DNA of 64,000 nucleotides, taken from positions 434,001 through 498,000 of the forward strand of contig NZ_CP006681.1 in assembly GCF_000565175.1 (NCBI RefSeq), written 5' to 3'. Source of the stretch: Spiroplasma culicicola AES-1. Its GTDB lineage: Bacteria; Bacillota_I; Bacilli_A; Mycoplasmatales; Mycoplasmataceae. The position numbers and the translations under genes were made by a program. The notes below the pieces were generated by a model. The model had not been told where the DNA came from. It ran no database searches and was given only the letters and a program-made list of their open reading frames with translations. How positions within the stretch are numbered: position 1 is the stretch's first letter; each line of letters begins with the position of its first letter. Below, piece after piece: positions 31,761 through 43,500 of the stretch.

Positions 31761-33185
31761 ATGAAACAACTTATAGTTAAGATGAAAACAATTATTAATG
31801 ATGAATTATTGGCTTATGAGAAAAAATCAAAAATAACAAATAATAGAATAAAACAATCATTGTATAAAAAGAATGTAAATTTTTTAAATGAAAGAAGTAT
31901 TGCATTTCAAATAACTAAAGCTTTAGAAAGTCACTTAAACTTGTTGAATTTAATTATTTACTCTGAATTTCATTTGAAATCACAAGTAACGCTGACTCAG
32001 AAAGCAAAAAAAGATATATCATTGGAAATACCTGAGTATAAAAAAGAGTCTAATAAATATGATTATTATCCTGATACATATCTATCTTTTAAAAATAATA
32101 AAGGAATTATTACTGACATTTTTATTGAATATAAAGTAGATAGTGCTTTTTCATTTAGAAAATTGGCGGGAGATTTTTTGAAATTTAAATATTATACTTG
32201 AAAGGGCAAAGGCAATAATAATTTTATATATATTCTTTTTGGTAAGAAAAATACTGCGGGAATTGAAATCCCATGTATGTATCAAGTTCATGACAATAAT
32301 AATATTCAAGAAATTAATAAATATTTAATTGAGAAAGATTTAAACAAGAAAGCGAATATTTTTTATTACATTAATGATAAAGGCAATTCAGTTGAAATAA
32401 AAGAAAATACGCTTATTAATGCTAATAAACTATTGGATGAAATTATCAAACTTGAAGAGGAAAATTTATATAATGAAATTCATGATTATTCACAAAAAGA
32501 TTATTTCTCAAATATAAATCAATTTATTTTTGGAGAGAAAGTTTTACTATCAAAGATAATTCAAAATAATTTTTATCAGATTAAACAACTTTATAAAGAA
32601 ATAATAGAAAGAAAAAATATTAATCTACTATTACCTAAAAAAACATATTTATCAATTAAAGATTTTGTAAAAAATGATATTTCAAATATTAGTTTAACAG
32701 TTAAAGAAATAGCAAATCATTTCAATAAACAAATTATTAGAAAGTCTACTAGTTCAAAAAAAGGTATAAACCAAGCTGAATTTACTATTAGGCTAAAAAG
32801 ATCACTTTGAATGTTAATAATATTAGATAAATTTTCAAAGGATAATGATTTTAAAACTAGAATTTTAAATGAAAATAGTTTTAGTCAAAGAGAATGAAAT
32901 GAAATTGAATTATTGAAAGAACGTCTTGATGAAATATATAAAAGTAAAGAAAATTTTAATATTTTATCATTGGGATTAATTTATTATATTGTTAATTTAT
33001 ATGAAGAAGTTGGAGCACTTGAAGGTAATGAATATGTATTATCAAAAGAATTTAAAGCATTTAGAACTAATAAGAAAATTGAAAAATATATAAGAAATAT
33101 ATGTGAAGAATTAAATATAAAAAATGAATCTGAAGACATTTCTGATAAAGAAATAGGATTAAATATCATTAATGCGTTATTATAA
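31761..33185 (+). CDS. Large unknown protein with nuclease-like motif
   Basis: 474 residues, soluble. Residues about 90-145 (YYPDTYLSF ... TDIFIEYKVDSAFSFRKLAGDF) contain PD, then an E-Y-K triad spaced as in PD-(D/E)XK nucleases, followed by FIYILFGKK as a possible core strand. The rest is helical and Lys/Glu-rich. RBS AAGTGAGG. Follows viperin by 133 bases without an obvious terminator and may be co-transcribed. A restriction-like nuclease or viperin partner is possible; unproven. Confidence 0.6.
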
Positions 33186-33679
33186 TAGTTATTTAGTTAT
33201 CTATATTTATCATTTTTCAATATCATTATTTTAACGAAACCAGAAAAATATTGATAGGATAATACATTCAATATAAATAGAATATAATCAGTTATTAGAG
33301 GTTAATTTATCCAAGAAAGAATAACAAATATAATAAGATATTATCTTGACTATTTACAATATTATAAAAAAAATGAATCTCAAAATATAAAAGAACAGCA
33401 AGAAGTATTTAATAAAGATAATTTAATCAATATCCTTGGAGATAAAGAATGATTAATAGTAATAATATAAGTTGATTTAAACAATCTAAAAAAGAAAATA
33501 AATGACTTAAATAGATTTAAAAATCACATCAAATAAGAATAGTAACTTTAAGGGGAGTAGTTCAATATTGAGATAAATATTGAGTTTTTCGTGAAAAGTT
33601 GCTTTTTGTTTGTAAAAAATAATTGTGAATTTGATAAAATAAAAACAGTTTAAATTTTAAGTTAATAGGAGAAAAGAAT
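33186..33679. other. Gene-poor gap
   Basis: About 490 bases without an intact gene. Holds the decayed fragment at 33306-33536, a weak hairpin at 33562-33588 (TCAATATT / AATATTGA then GTTTTT), and the leader and RBS (ATAGGAGAAAAG) of the ABC transporter operon. Nothing else is seen. Confidence 0.5.
33306..33536 (+). pseudogene. Decayed coding fragment
   Basis: A frame without start codon encodes QERITNIIRYYLDYLQYY and continues to GDKEWLIVII, where TAA (33468-33470) interrupts it; the same frame resumes with VDLNNLKKKINDLNRF until a second stop. Amino-acid content is like the island proteins. Best read as the remnant of a gene. Source unknown. Confidence 0.35.
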
Positions 33680-34741
33680 ATGAAAAAAATAATTATGTCT
33701 GTATTAATTTTATTAAATTGTTTTTTAATAACTACATTTGTATTGGGATGTAATCCATTAAGGGAAGGTAAAATTCTAATTACTGATATGGCAGGTGATG
33801 AAGTATATATTGATGAAAATCCCAAAAAAGTAGCTGCAGTGTCACCTTCTACGGGAGACTTAATGATTGCTTTTGGTATGGGTGAATATCTTGATGGTAC
33901 TTATTATAGTGTTCTTGATAATTCATGAGCTAAAGAAATTTATCCAACCTCAATTGAATTATTTGGCTATGATTATGACACAAGTGTTGAAACATTTATT
34001 GTAAGAGATGTTGATTTAATTTTTATTCCAGAACCTACAACTGCAAGAAATCTTAGAAAACATGGCCTTAATGCTTTGTGTATTAGACAATTTGCTGAGA
34101 CTGGCTATGATGAATATGTATTTACATTTTCAAATATAGTAAAACAAATATGGCCTGTTGAAACATCAGAAATTGTTGACTACTGACAAAATGATTTTTT
34201 AACAGCTGTTAGAGAAGTTAAAAAAGTTTTAGACGATCATGAAGTAGATATAAGAACATTATATTATATATGCGGTGATAAAGATCGCGGATTAGGTTAT
34301 ACAGATTTAGGAAAATCAATGTTAGAATATGTTTTTGATATTTTAAAAATTGATTTTATTTGTGATCGTTTTGAAACTAATAGACCTAGTGTAGAAGCAG
34401 TTGCAAAAGAAGATCCAGACTTGGTTGTAATTGGTGGAATTTATCAAAGAAGTTTGTTTGAAAGAATTCATAAAGAAAATGTATGGAAAGACTTAAGAGC
34501 AGTAAATGAAAATAATGTATACACAATTCCATTAAGTTTTGTAAGTTGAGAGCAAACTTCAGCTGAAAGTTCATTGTTTATTTATGATATAGCGAATAAA
34601 CTTTATCCAAATCTATTTGATTTTGATATTGGAGAATTAACTAAACAAACTTTAAATAAATATTTTAATTATAAAATAAACGATCAAAATTTAAACTATA
34701 TGTTACAAGGATTGGATAAAAACGGACAATGATTAATTTAA
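33680..34741 (+). CDS. Substrate-binding lipoprotein of an iron/cofactor ABC transporter
   Basis: 353 residues. Lipoprotein signal with lipobox FVLGC (Cys24). Mature part is a type III helical-backbone metal-receptor fold (BtuF/FhuD/FepB class): GDEVYIDENPKKVAAVSPSTGDLMIAFG, VDLIFIPEP, and EDPDLVVIGGIYQ with WKDLRAVNENNVYTIP. It would bind an iron chelate, haem or cobamide outside the membrane; the ligand cannot be told. First of a four-gene operon (binding protein, permease, ATPase, HAD) inserted in the defence island. Overlaps the permease gene by 13 bases. Confidence 0.88.
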
Positions 34742-35760
34742 TGGTTATAAAAAAGAAACCTAAAAAAATAAATATAATATTTTATTTTATACTTTTTTCA
34801 TTGATATTTACTTTACTATTTTTTTCAAGTCTTTATTTTGGCAGATTCTCAATGAAAATTAATGTCTTTTTTGAAGCTCTATTCAATGCAAAAACAAAAT
34901 ATACGATTGAGAGAAGTATAATTATTAACTTGCGTTTACCTAGAACAATTGCTGCAAGTTTAATAGGAATATCTTTAGCATTATCTGGACTTGTATATCA
35001 AGAAATTTTTCAAAACAAATTAGTTTCACCTGATTTATTAGGTGTTTCAAGTGGTGCAAGTGTTGGTGCATGCTTTGCAATACTCGTTGGTTTAGGTGGG
35101 ATATGAATTTGTACATTTTCTTTTGTTTTTGGAATTATTTCAATGATTTTAACGTTGTTTATTGCAAAGGTATTTAGAAATGATTCGCCAATAATTTTAC
35201 TATTATCCGGAATTATAATTTCAGGATTTATGGGAGCAGTATTAAGTTTAATAAAATATTTAGCAGATTCAGACAGTCAACTAGGTGAAATTACTTTTTG
35301 ATTATTGGGTTCATTTTCCAAAGTTATTATGAGTGATGTTTGAATAATTTTGCCAATAGTCAGTATTTGTTCAATTATACTCTTAATTTTGAGATGAAGA
35401 ATTAATATCATTTCATTAGGTAGAGAAGAAGCTACAACTAGGGGATTAAATTATAAAATACATTTATTAGTACTGATCATTGTTGTTACAATTTTAACTT
35501 CTATTTCAGTTGCCTTTGCTGGAGTCATTGGTTGAGTAGGATTAGTGATACCACATATAACTAGAATTATTGTTGGAAGAAATAATGTATTTTCTATTCC
35601 AATATCAATATTTTTAGGTGCAATTTTTTTATTATTATGTGATATTATATCAAGATCGTTTACTAATTCTGAAATACCTTTATCTGCAATAACTGGCTTT
35701 ATTGGAACACCAACATTTATTGTGATTTTAGCACTAAAAAAGGGGAATATATATGAATAA
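34729..35760 (+). CDS. FecCD-family ABC permease
   Basis: 343 residues with about ten membrane helices. FecCD signatures: RLPRTIAASLIGISLALSG, LVSPDLLGVSSGASVGA, FWLLGSF, LGREEATTRGL and AFAGVIGWVGLVIPHITR. Usually works as a homodimer with two ATPases. Overlaps both the binding-protein gene and the ATPase gene, so all are coupled. Confidence 0.92.
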
Positions 35761-36517
35761 TATAGTTTTAAAGGAATTAAATTTTTCTTATAAGAATAAG
35801 CAGGTATTAAATAATATAAGTGCTAATTTTGAAGAAAATGAAATATCAGTTATTTTAGGTTTAAATGGATGTGGCAAAACTACTATTCTAAAATTAATAA
35901 CAGGTTTACTAAAAATAAAAGAAAATACAATTAGTTTAAATGAATTAAATATTAATGAAATTAAAAATCATCAATTATCAAAATTAGTTTCTTATGTGCC
36001 ACAGTTAATAAATAATAACAATACTTTTCTAGTTCAAGATTTTTTAATGTTTAGCTTTGCAAATAGATTAAAATTTTATTCACAACCAAGTAAAGAACAA
36101 CTTGGTATTGTTAAGGGCATAGCAAAAGAATTCTTAATTGAAGATTTATTAGATCAAAGTATTGCCCACTTAAGCGGAGGACAAAAACAAATGGTCTACA
36201 TTTGTAGTGCAATTATTCAAGACACACCAATAATTGTATTAGATGAACCACTTTCAGCACTTGATTTGAAAAATCAATATAAAATAATTGAAATTCTAAA
36301 AAAATTAAAAGATAAAGGAAAAACGATTATTTTATCTTGTCATAATCCAAATATTTGTTTACATTTAGATGCAAAAGTATTTCTAATAAAAGAAGGAAAA
36401 CTAATTAATCAAGGTCCAGCACGCAAAATTATAACTCCAGTAATTTTAAAAGAGATTTATGGCAATAATCTTAAATATAGTAAGGAATCAGATTATGATG
36501 AAATTACATTCAGATAA
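35753..36517 (+). CDS. ABC transporter ATPase (FepC/BtuD-like)
   Basis: 254 residues. Walker A GLNGCGKTT, Q-loop SYVPQ, signature LSGGQKQ, Walker B IVLDEP with ALD, and the switch His in LSCHNPN. Energises the FecCD permease. Overlaps the permease by eight bases; the RBS AAGGGG lies in the permease end. Overlaps the next gene by 23 bases. Confidence 0.93.
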   Translation: MNNIVLKELNFSYKNKQVLNNISANFEENEISVILGLNGCGKTTILKLITGLLKIKENTISLNELNINEIKNHQLSKLVSYVPQLINNNNTFLVQDFLMFSFANRLKFYSQPSKEQLGIVKGIAKEFLIEDLLDQSIAHLSGGQKQMVYICSAIIQDTPIIVLDEPLSALDLKNQYKIIEILKKLKDKGKTIILSCHNPNICLHLDAKVFLIKEGKLINQGPARKIITPVILKEIYGNNLKYSKESDYDEITFR

Positions 36518-37235
36518 TGATTATAAGTTTATAATTTTTGATATTGGAAAAACTCTATTTGATAAAAATGAGCAAAAACATATTTCAAAAAATATTATTT
36601 CTTCAATTTTAACCTTAAAATCTAAAGGAATAAAAGTAGGAGTATGTACTATGAGAACTTATGATTGATGTAAAAAAAATGTTAATATAAATTTTGATTT
36701 TTATATTTGTTTAAATGGATCATATATTGTATGCAATAATAAGGTGATATTTCAAAGTAGAGTAGAAAATGTTTTTTTGAATTTTGATCAGTTAACCTAT
36801 GGGTCAAAAACAGCATTCTTTAAAAACTATTCATCCCAAAACCTTGCTGTTTCAAATGGTTTTGTAAATGATCAGATGGGAATTTTAAAATGGCCTTTTG
36901 TTATTGTATTATTTAATATCAATTCTTCTTCTATAAAAGATTTTGAGAATAAATATAATATATATCATTGAAATGAAACAAATTCTGTGGCTTTACAAAA
37001 TAAAAAATGTTCAAGGGTAAATGGTATTTCTAAGGTTTTAAAATATTTTAACCATAATGAAAAATTTTTATATTTTGGTGATGGACCAAATGATTTAGAA
37101 ATCTTTCAAAAATATGATTATTGTATTATGATGGGAGATGGATATCATAATTTAGAAAAATTTGCTTTTGCTAAAACTGATTCATGCTCTGAAGAAGGAG
37201 TATATAAATATTTAAAACAAATTTCAATTATTTAA
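36495..37235 (+). CDS. Cof-type HAD protein with altered motif I
   Basis: 246 residues. HAD superfamily, Cof subfamily order: motif I FDIGKTLFD, motif II VCTMR, a cap domain of about 90 residues, a Lys region NKKCSRVNG, and motif IV YFGDGPNDLEIF. Normal motif I is D-x-D-G-T; here the second Asp, the general acid/base, is Gly (D-I-G-K-T). Hydrolysis should be impaired, though the nucleophile Asp and metal-binding motif IV remain. Start at ATG 36495, with AAGGA nine bases upstream, inside the ATPase gene. Operon position suggests a role with the transported ligand. Confidence 0.75.
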
Positions 37236-37518
37236 TAATACGTAAAAAGAATTATCTTTGATTTTAAATAATTTAGTTAAAAATAAGTCGAAATAACAAC
37301 ATTAAGGGGGACAATGATTATATAGATACTAATTAATTCGTGTATTTAAAGCTATAAATTCCATATTAAAACTACTATAATATACAGTAATCTTGTACAA
37401 TTATAGTAGTTTTAATATTTATATTTAAATAGATTACTTTAAATTTTAAAAATAGCTAATAAAAAAATCAATAATTTAGTAAATAAAAATTGGTTTTTTT
37501 CTGTTGGGAGAATAAGAT
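37236..37518 (+). promoter_or_regulatory. Intergenic region with long hairpin
   Basis: About 280 bases before the pentapeptide-repeat gene. A perfect 13-bp inverted repeat (AAAACTACTATAA at 37368-37380, TTATAGTAGTTTT at 37401-37413) encloses a 20-base loop with a minor TACA/TGTA stem. It contains the -10-like TATAAT (37376-37381). A related structure lies at 39502-39546. It may terminate the ABC operon or be a promoter-operator. RBS GGGAG precedes ATG 37519. Confidence 0.5.
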
Positions 37519-39468
37519 ATGGTTTATAACGAAGGGAATATAAAATCATTTTATGAAATTTTAGACAATAATAAAGATGAATATATATCTTCTTTTGATT
37601 TAAAAGATGTAAAATTATTTAATCTTAATTTGTCAAATTTGCATTTAAAAAATATTACATTTTGTAATGTGTATTTTTGAAAAGTAAATTTTGTCAATAT
37701 TATTTTTGAAGATTGTTTATTTGAAGACTGTATTTTTGAAGATACAACATTAAATTTTGTAACATTTGATAAAGATGAACTTATTAAAACCAAATTTTTA
37801 AACGCTAAGGGTAAGGTACTTAATATATTAGATACAATTTCTGAAGAATTGATTTTTGAATCTATTGGCATTGAAGAATTAAATATTGTAAATTCAAAAT
37901 TAGATATTTTTAATATTATTAAAAGTAATATAATTGAGTTTAAATTATATAGAAATAAATTTAATGAATTGTATTTAGAAAATAGCGTAATAGATTTAAA
38001 AATAAAAGAGTGTACTTTTATTCAATTAATTGCTAAACAAAATATATTCAATTACTTACTATTGAATAAAATTGTATTTGATATTGTAGATATTATAAAT
38101 AATACAGTGTATGATTTAAAAATATTTAATTCAAAATTTCTTAATAGTGAGTTTAGACAAAATTTAATTTTATTAACTAAAATAACAGAGTTACAAACTA
38201 GTAAAACGTTAGTTAAAAATAATATTATATTTTTAAATGAACTTAGAGATATTGATGAAAGAAAAGTATTACTTTTAAAATCTAATTATCAAGATTTTGA
38301 TCATGTGGACTTGTATAAAACTGGGGATAGATATTTGAATATTTATTTATTTGATAATCAATCAATTACTAAAAGTCTATTTTATTTAAGAGCTATTAAT
38401 ATCTATTTTTATGAAATTAAATCTAATTTTCAAAAATATAAAATAGTAAATGATCAAAATTTTATAGGATTATGAAAGAAAATATTTCTAGAAATTATCA
38501 ACATTAAATATAAAGAATTTAATGTTGAAATTGATTATTTTAATGAAGATATACAATATGATATTTTAAATTTATATGATTATTTAATTTTTGGAGACCT
38601 TGATTTGCATAAAAATTTAATGAAAAAAAGAAATAAATATATAATTGATGAAGATGTTGAAACAGACCAAAAAGTTCTAAAAGATGAATATGGATACAGG
38701 TCATCAATATACTATAAATATTCAAAAGGTTATGAAGATGATGAAGCTTTTGAAGAATATGAAGAAAAACAAATTCATTTTGATAAAGATAAAAAAGATA
38801 TTCTAGAAGAGAAAACAAATAATTGTAAAAAAGAGATATTGTCTAGGGAATATGGCTTAAAAAATGTTAATAATATCTTTAGTAAAAGAATTATGGTATT
38901 AACAATTGATCTGCATGGAACCAAAAATGATGTAGATTCAATATATAAAATTAATATGAGTATATTCTCGAATAAAAAACTTGTAGAAACTAAATATATT
39001 GTTTTTAAGCCTAAAAACTATGATTTATATCCAAATTCATATTTAAAGAGTTCTTTTATTGAAAAAAATGATAATCTTTCAGGGTTTGAATCATATAAAA
39101 AGTTAGAACATCTCCCAAAACTTGAAGATTTTATCAATGATATTTTAATTATTTTTAAAGATATTGATTATGTAATCACATATAATTCTTCGTATCATTT
39201 AAGAATATTTTTAAAAGCAATTGAACCTTATTGTGAAGTGTATATTAACTATTTTGATATATATACAATTGCAAAGTATAAATATATGGACAAAGATATT
39301 TCTAAAAAAATGTTTGATATTGCTCAATATTTAAGTATTACTTCTGATGAATTTGAAGGTGATTTTGGTAGAAATTTTACAATATTTAAGATATTTATAA
39401 ATTTATATTCTGAAAAAGAATATGAGGAAGTTTTTTATTTAAAAAAACATTATTTAAAAGAAACTTAG
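37519..39468 (+). CDS. Pentapeptide-repeat protein fused to a degenerate exonuclease-fold domain
   Basis: 649 residues. The N-terminal part (about 30-240) has a five-residue repeat, for example FCNVY-FWKVN-FVNII-FEDCL-FEDCI-FEDTT, predicting a right-handed quadrilateral beta-helix. A charged linker (about 360-440, many Glu/Asp/Lys) follows. The C-terminal about 200 residues have the DnaQ/DEDD layout: strand RIMVLTIDLHGT (D-x-H instead of D-x-E), DYVITYNSSYHLRIFL in place of HNxxFDxxFL, and INYFDIYTIAKY for the Dxxxxx segment. Key acids are lost, so it is probably non-catalytic. First gene of the second defence block; RBS GGGAG. Confidence 0.7.
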
Positions 39469-39501
39469 AAATATATAATATTTTTAAATTTTATAAACAT
39501 T

Positions 39502-39548
39502 AAACCTACTATAATGTACATTATTAATGTACAATTATGGTAGTTTTT
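39502..39548 (+). terminator. Long hairpin terminator, related to the one at 37368
   Basis: Arms 39502-39522 and 39526-39546 pair along about 20 bp with a small bulge on each side, followed by TTTTTTA. The outer part (CCTACTATAAT ... ATTATGGTAG) matches the outer part of the hairpin at 37368-37413. Lies 33 bases after the stop of the pentapeptide-repeat gene and 25 bases before the next start. Confidence 0.6.
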
Positions 39549-39571
39549 TATATTTGTGGGGGTATAAAGAT

Positions 39572-40342
39572 ATGCATGTAATTAAAAATGATAGTTATTT
39601 TTTTGCGTTTAATAAAAGAAGCGCCTATAACATTATAGAAAGATTTAAAAATAAAAGATTGGTGGTAATTGACTTTGAAGCTTTTCAGTTTCACATGAGA
39701 AATAAAAATAAATTTAAACAAATTACAATAAATGATATACCATATACAGTTTGTTTAAACACAATGACATTTAATTTTGATTTAAATCAATTTATTTCAA
39801 CAAACGAAAAAGTTTATCAATTTAGAGATGAATGAAGAAGTGAAAATGAATTATTATTAGAACTTGAGAAAATGGCTATTTTTATTGCAAATTATGTTAA
39901 AACTAATGAAATTGACTATTTTTTATTTATGGCAGATTTTTTAGAAAAACGAGCATTAGAATTTTTTGTTACTAAATTTGGTGCTGAAATTAACTTGGAT
40001 AAATACTTGAACATAAGGGGTTTTGATTTATATAGTGGTTTCTTTTTTAATGAATCAAATTTTAAAATTTTATCCTATAAACATAAAGTTCAAGACATGA
40101 TAAAAACTTTTATGTATAAAAATGGTGATGAATATGAAAATTTTGAAATCGGAAGAGATGGGATGAAACATTTTGAAGAAATTTTAAAAGGTAGAAATTC
40201 TGATGTATTAAATTTTGAAAAAGTAAAGAAACATAGCTGAATTGATTTACAGAAGGGTACTGAGTTAATGAATTATATTTGTCAATTAGCAAATTGACCA
40301 GAGGAACTAATTTTAAATATAGATTTATTAAAAAATGAATAA
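39572..40342 (+). CDS. DEDD exonuclease-like protein, family A copy 1
   Basis: 256 residues. Begins with a short basic segment then RLVVIDFEAFQF, a D-x-E as in exonuclease motif I. Residues about 105-130 (NEIDYFLFMADFLEKRALEFF) and GFDLYSGFFF correspond in order to exonuclease motifs II and III, but the catalytic Asp residues are not clear. Related to the gene at 46398, which has IIDIEAFSW and IIYFGGLLERKNFKF at the same places. Start at ATG 39572 with GGGGGT upstream; an earlier ATG lies within the terminator hairpin and was rejected. Confidence 0.6.
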
Positions 40343-40355
40343 AGAGGATAAAAAT

Positions 40356-42680
40356 ATGTATGTTAAAAAGTTTGAGAAAGCAAAATTTATTGAATTTCAT
40401 AATGGATATGAATGAAAATGAAAATTTGAATTAAATTCTGGAAAACACATAATTGTAGAACAAGGGGTTTTAAAATTTATTCTTGGACGTGTTCCTATTA
40501 AAAATGAAGAACTTTTATTAGAATTTAAAGTTAATCATATTGAAAACCCAAATGAATTAATTAAAATAAAAAGTATTTATTTGGTTCATGAATATAAAAT
40601 TAAAATTCTAACTGAAATGATAAGTGATATATTAAATCCAATTGGGATTAATCCATGAGATGTATATAACATATTAAAAAAAGTAGAACGAAAAATGTAT
40701 GCAAGTAATAGTGAGAGTTCTACTTCTTATAACTATTTTGTTAAGCAATTAGAGAAATTTGCACAAAATATTGAAAGTGAAAATAGAGATATAAAAACGG
40801 GAATCGATAAATTAATACCTCTAAAAAATAAAATTGAATCTATTAAAAAATATGAAAAAATGATTTTATTTTATTTAGATAATTCAATTAAACCTTTATA
40901 TATAAATCAATTATTGTTTTCTTTGAATTACCAAAAAATTGAATTTGATCTTTCTGATAATTTAATTAATTATATTACTAACTTTTTTTATGATCAACAC
41001 AATTATGATCTAAAAAATGAATTTACATATATTAATGATTTGTTAATCAGTTTAGGTGTTTTGGTTAATGATAAACTTAGAATGGCTTATGAAATGCGAT
41101 ATCTTTGTACTTTGAAAGCATTTGATACTGGAAATACTTATTTAGAAAAAGATGAATTTAATTCATTATTCGAATATAAATTATTATTTGAAAATAGAAA
41201 TGAAATAACTCAAACATTATTCAATAAAAAATGAATTATAGAAGAGAATAATGTAATTTTTGAAAAATTAATCTATATACAAGAAAAAAGTGTCTCTGAA
41301 AAATTGGTTCATTTTCTTATGGAAAATAATGAATTAACTAATAATTTAGATGAATTTTTATTTAATAAAACAATTGAAGAAATAAAATTGTCTGATGAAC
41401 AAAAAGAAGCTTTAAAGTTATTTTCAAATAATAAAATACTTTTAATAAACGGTGGCGCTGGAACTGGAAAAACAACTGTTATAAAAGCTATGATTGAATT
41501 ATTTTTAAAAGCTTATCCAATGTCTTCTAAAAAAATATTTGTTGCAGCTCCAACAGGGATGGCTGCAAATAATATTAAAGAAAAAATGAATGATGATATA
41601 TTTAGGAACACTAAAATTGGTACAATTCATTCAATTCTTGAAGCAATTGATTTCCATACATTTATGAGAAATGAAAATAACAAAATTGAAGCTGACTTAT
41701 TAATTGTTGATGAATCATCAATGATTAATTTATTTGCATTTTATAGTTTATTTAAAGCAATTCCAAATACTATTAAAAGAATTGTGTTCATTGGAGATAG
41801 CAATCAATTACCACCAATTGAAGTTGGTAATGTTTTTGAACAGATGGTTAATTTTGATTTCATACCAAAAGTAACTTTAAAACAAAATCATAGGCAATTA
41901 AATGGTAAAGGTATTATTGAGTTATCACAAAAAATATTAAGCAATGATCTTAATAGAACAAATGTTTATGAATTTATTGATTCATTAAAAAAATATTCAG
42001 ATATTGAAATGATGTTTGATATCAAACCTGATGAATTATATGAAATGATGTATGAAAAATACAGTGTACCAAAAGAAGAATACATTCAACAAAAATTTCA
42101 AATAATTACTCCAGTCACATCTTCAGAAAAAGAATATTCTTATAATGATTCAAAATTAAATACAAAAATTTCAAATAAAATAAATACTGATAAAAAGTTT
42201 CATAAAAATATTAAATTAAATGATAAAATAATGATTTTAAAAAATGATAATAATATTGAAATTTATAATGGACAATTGGGATGAATCAATCCAAAAGAAA
42301 ATAAAATAGATGATGTAATATTTTATAATATGAAAATGAAAAACAAAGATTTACCTATATTTGATAATTCAAATCAAATATATACTTTTGCTTCATCTTC
42401 AACAGTTCAAATGAAATTGGCCTATGCAATAACTGTTCATAAATCTCAAGGAGGAGAATTTGATGAGTTAATGTATTGTGTTGAAGGCAAAACAAGTAAT
42501 GAAAGATTATTTCACAATAAAAGAATGGCATATACTGCAGTAACACGAGCAAAAAATAATCTAATTCTTTGTGGAAAAAAGGAAGTTTTTGTTGAACAAA
42601 TATTGACAAATTTTAAAAATATAAAATCAATGATGATTTATTTTATCAATAATTGTTTAACAGTAAAAGAAGGAGAATAA
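40356..42680 (+). CDS. RecD2-like SF1B DNA helicase
   Basis: 774 residues. N-terminal about 340 residues include an OB-like start and helical region similar in layout to RecD2. The motor: Walker A NGGAGTGKTT near residue 366, APTGMAANNI (motif Ia), TIHSIL, LIVDESSM (motif II), IGDSNQLPPIEVGNVFEQM (motif III), LKQNHRQ (motif IV), ITVHKSQGGEFDELM (motif V) and AYTAVTRAKNNLIL (motif VI). Predicted 5'-3' DNA helicase. RBS AAAGAGGA. Followed two bases later by an OB-fold gene, so a helicase and a possible ssDNA-binding protein are co-expressed. Chromosomal RecD2 copies normally sit elsewhere. Confidence 0.88.
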
Positions 42681-42682
42681 TA

Positions 42683-43021
42683 ATGAATTTATTTATTGGG
42701 ATTGGAAATATTTCAAATATATCTGAATTAAAAATAGCTAAAAATAATCAACCATTTGTAAATGCAACATTATGAACAACAAATATTGGTGCTGAAAAAT
42801 TACAAAAACAAATCATGGTGATGTTTCAATCATTTGGAAATATTGCATATGAACTTGAACATATTAAAAATGATATTACTAAAACTGATGAATTCTTAGT
42901 AATTGGGTTTGCAAATATATCTTCAAATTTTAAAGGTATAAGTATAGAAAAAATTATAAAAATAAATGATAAAACTGATATTAACAATTTCTTTGAAAAT
43001 GAATTATGGAAAATATTATAG
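42683..43021 (+). CDS. Small SSB-like OB-fold protein
   Basis: 112 residues. The N-terminus MNLFIGIGNISNISELKIA followed by NNQPFVNATLWTTN follows the beta-1/beta-2 pattern of single-stranded DNA-binding proteins (MNxxxLxGxLxxxPELxxxxxGxxVxxxxLAxxR). No acidic SSB tail (it ends FENELWKIL). RBS AAGGAG. Overlaps the next gene by 16 bases. Probably coats or hands over single strands for the neighbouring helicase; inference. Confidence 0.55.
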
Positions 43022-43500
43022 ATATAAATGTTTTATTTAATAAATATAAATTGAAATATCCTATTAGTGAGATTAACCAAAAAATTAATCAATTAGTATT
43101 GGATAAAAAAATATATTTATTAAATAATGCAAAATTTTCGTATTCTTTTATTAAAGAATACGAAAAAAATGAAGAAAAAATAAATGATTTTGTTAATAAA
43201 ATCTTAGAATACAGTTACTTTGCTACATTTGTAGACGATAGTCTTTTAAGAAAATATTGTATAGATCTCTATGAGTTTATACATACAGTACAAAAAAAAG
43301 ATTATAAATTTGAAATATATGGAAATATTATTACTAAAGGATGTAAAATACATATTTGAAAAGAAAATAAATTATCTTTTGAACAAGTTATGAAAATAAT
43401 TGAAAACTATGATGAAGAAAAACAATGTGAAATACTAAAAAATGAGTATTTTTCATCAAAATTTGAATATTCAAAATATATAGAAGGAAGGTTTAAATAA
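43006..43500 (+). CDS. Unknown protein between OB-fold and Z1 genes
   Basis: 164 residues, helical and charged, no signal or membrane segment. N-terminal MENIIDINVLFNKYKLKYPISEINQKINQL resembles a winged-helix-like start. Overlaps both neighbours (stop TAA shares a base with the next ATG), so it is strictly coupled with the OB-fold and Z1 genes and likely belongs to their complex. No family recognised. Confidence 0.6.

Noticed and set aside
39527-39571. Upstream ATG for the exonuclease-like protein at 39572
   Set aside because: It lies inside the terminator hairpin and has no RBS; ATG 39572 follows GGGGGT at normal spacing.
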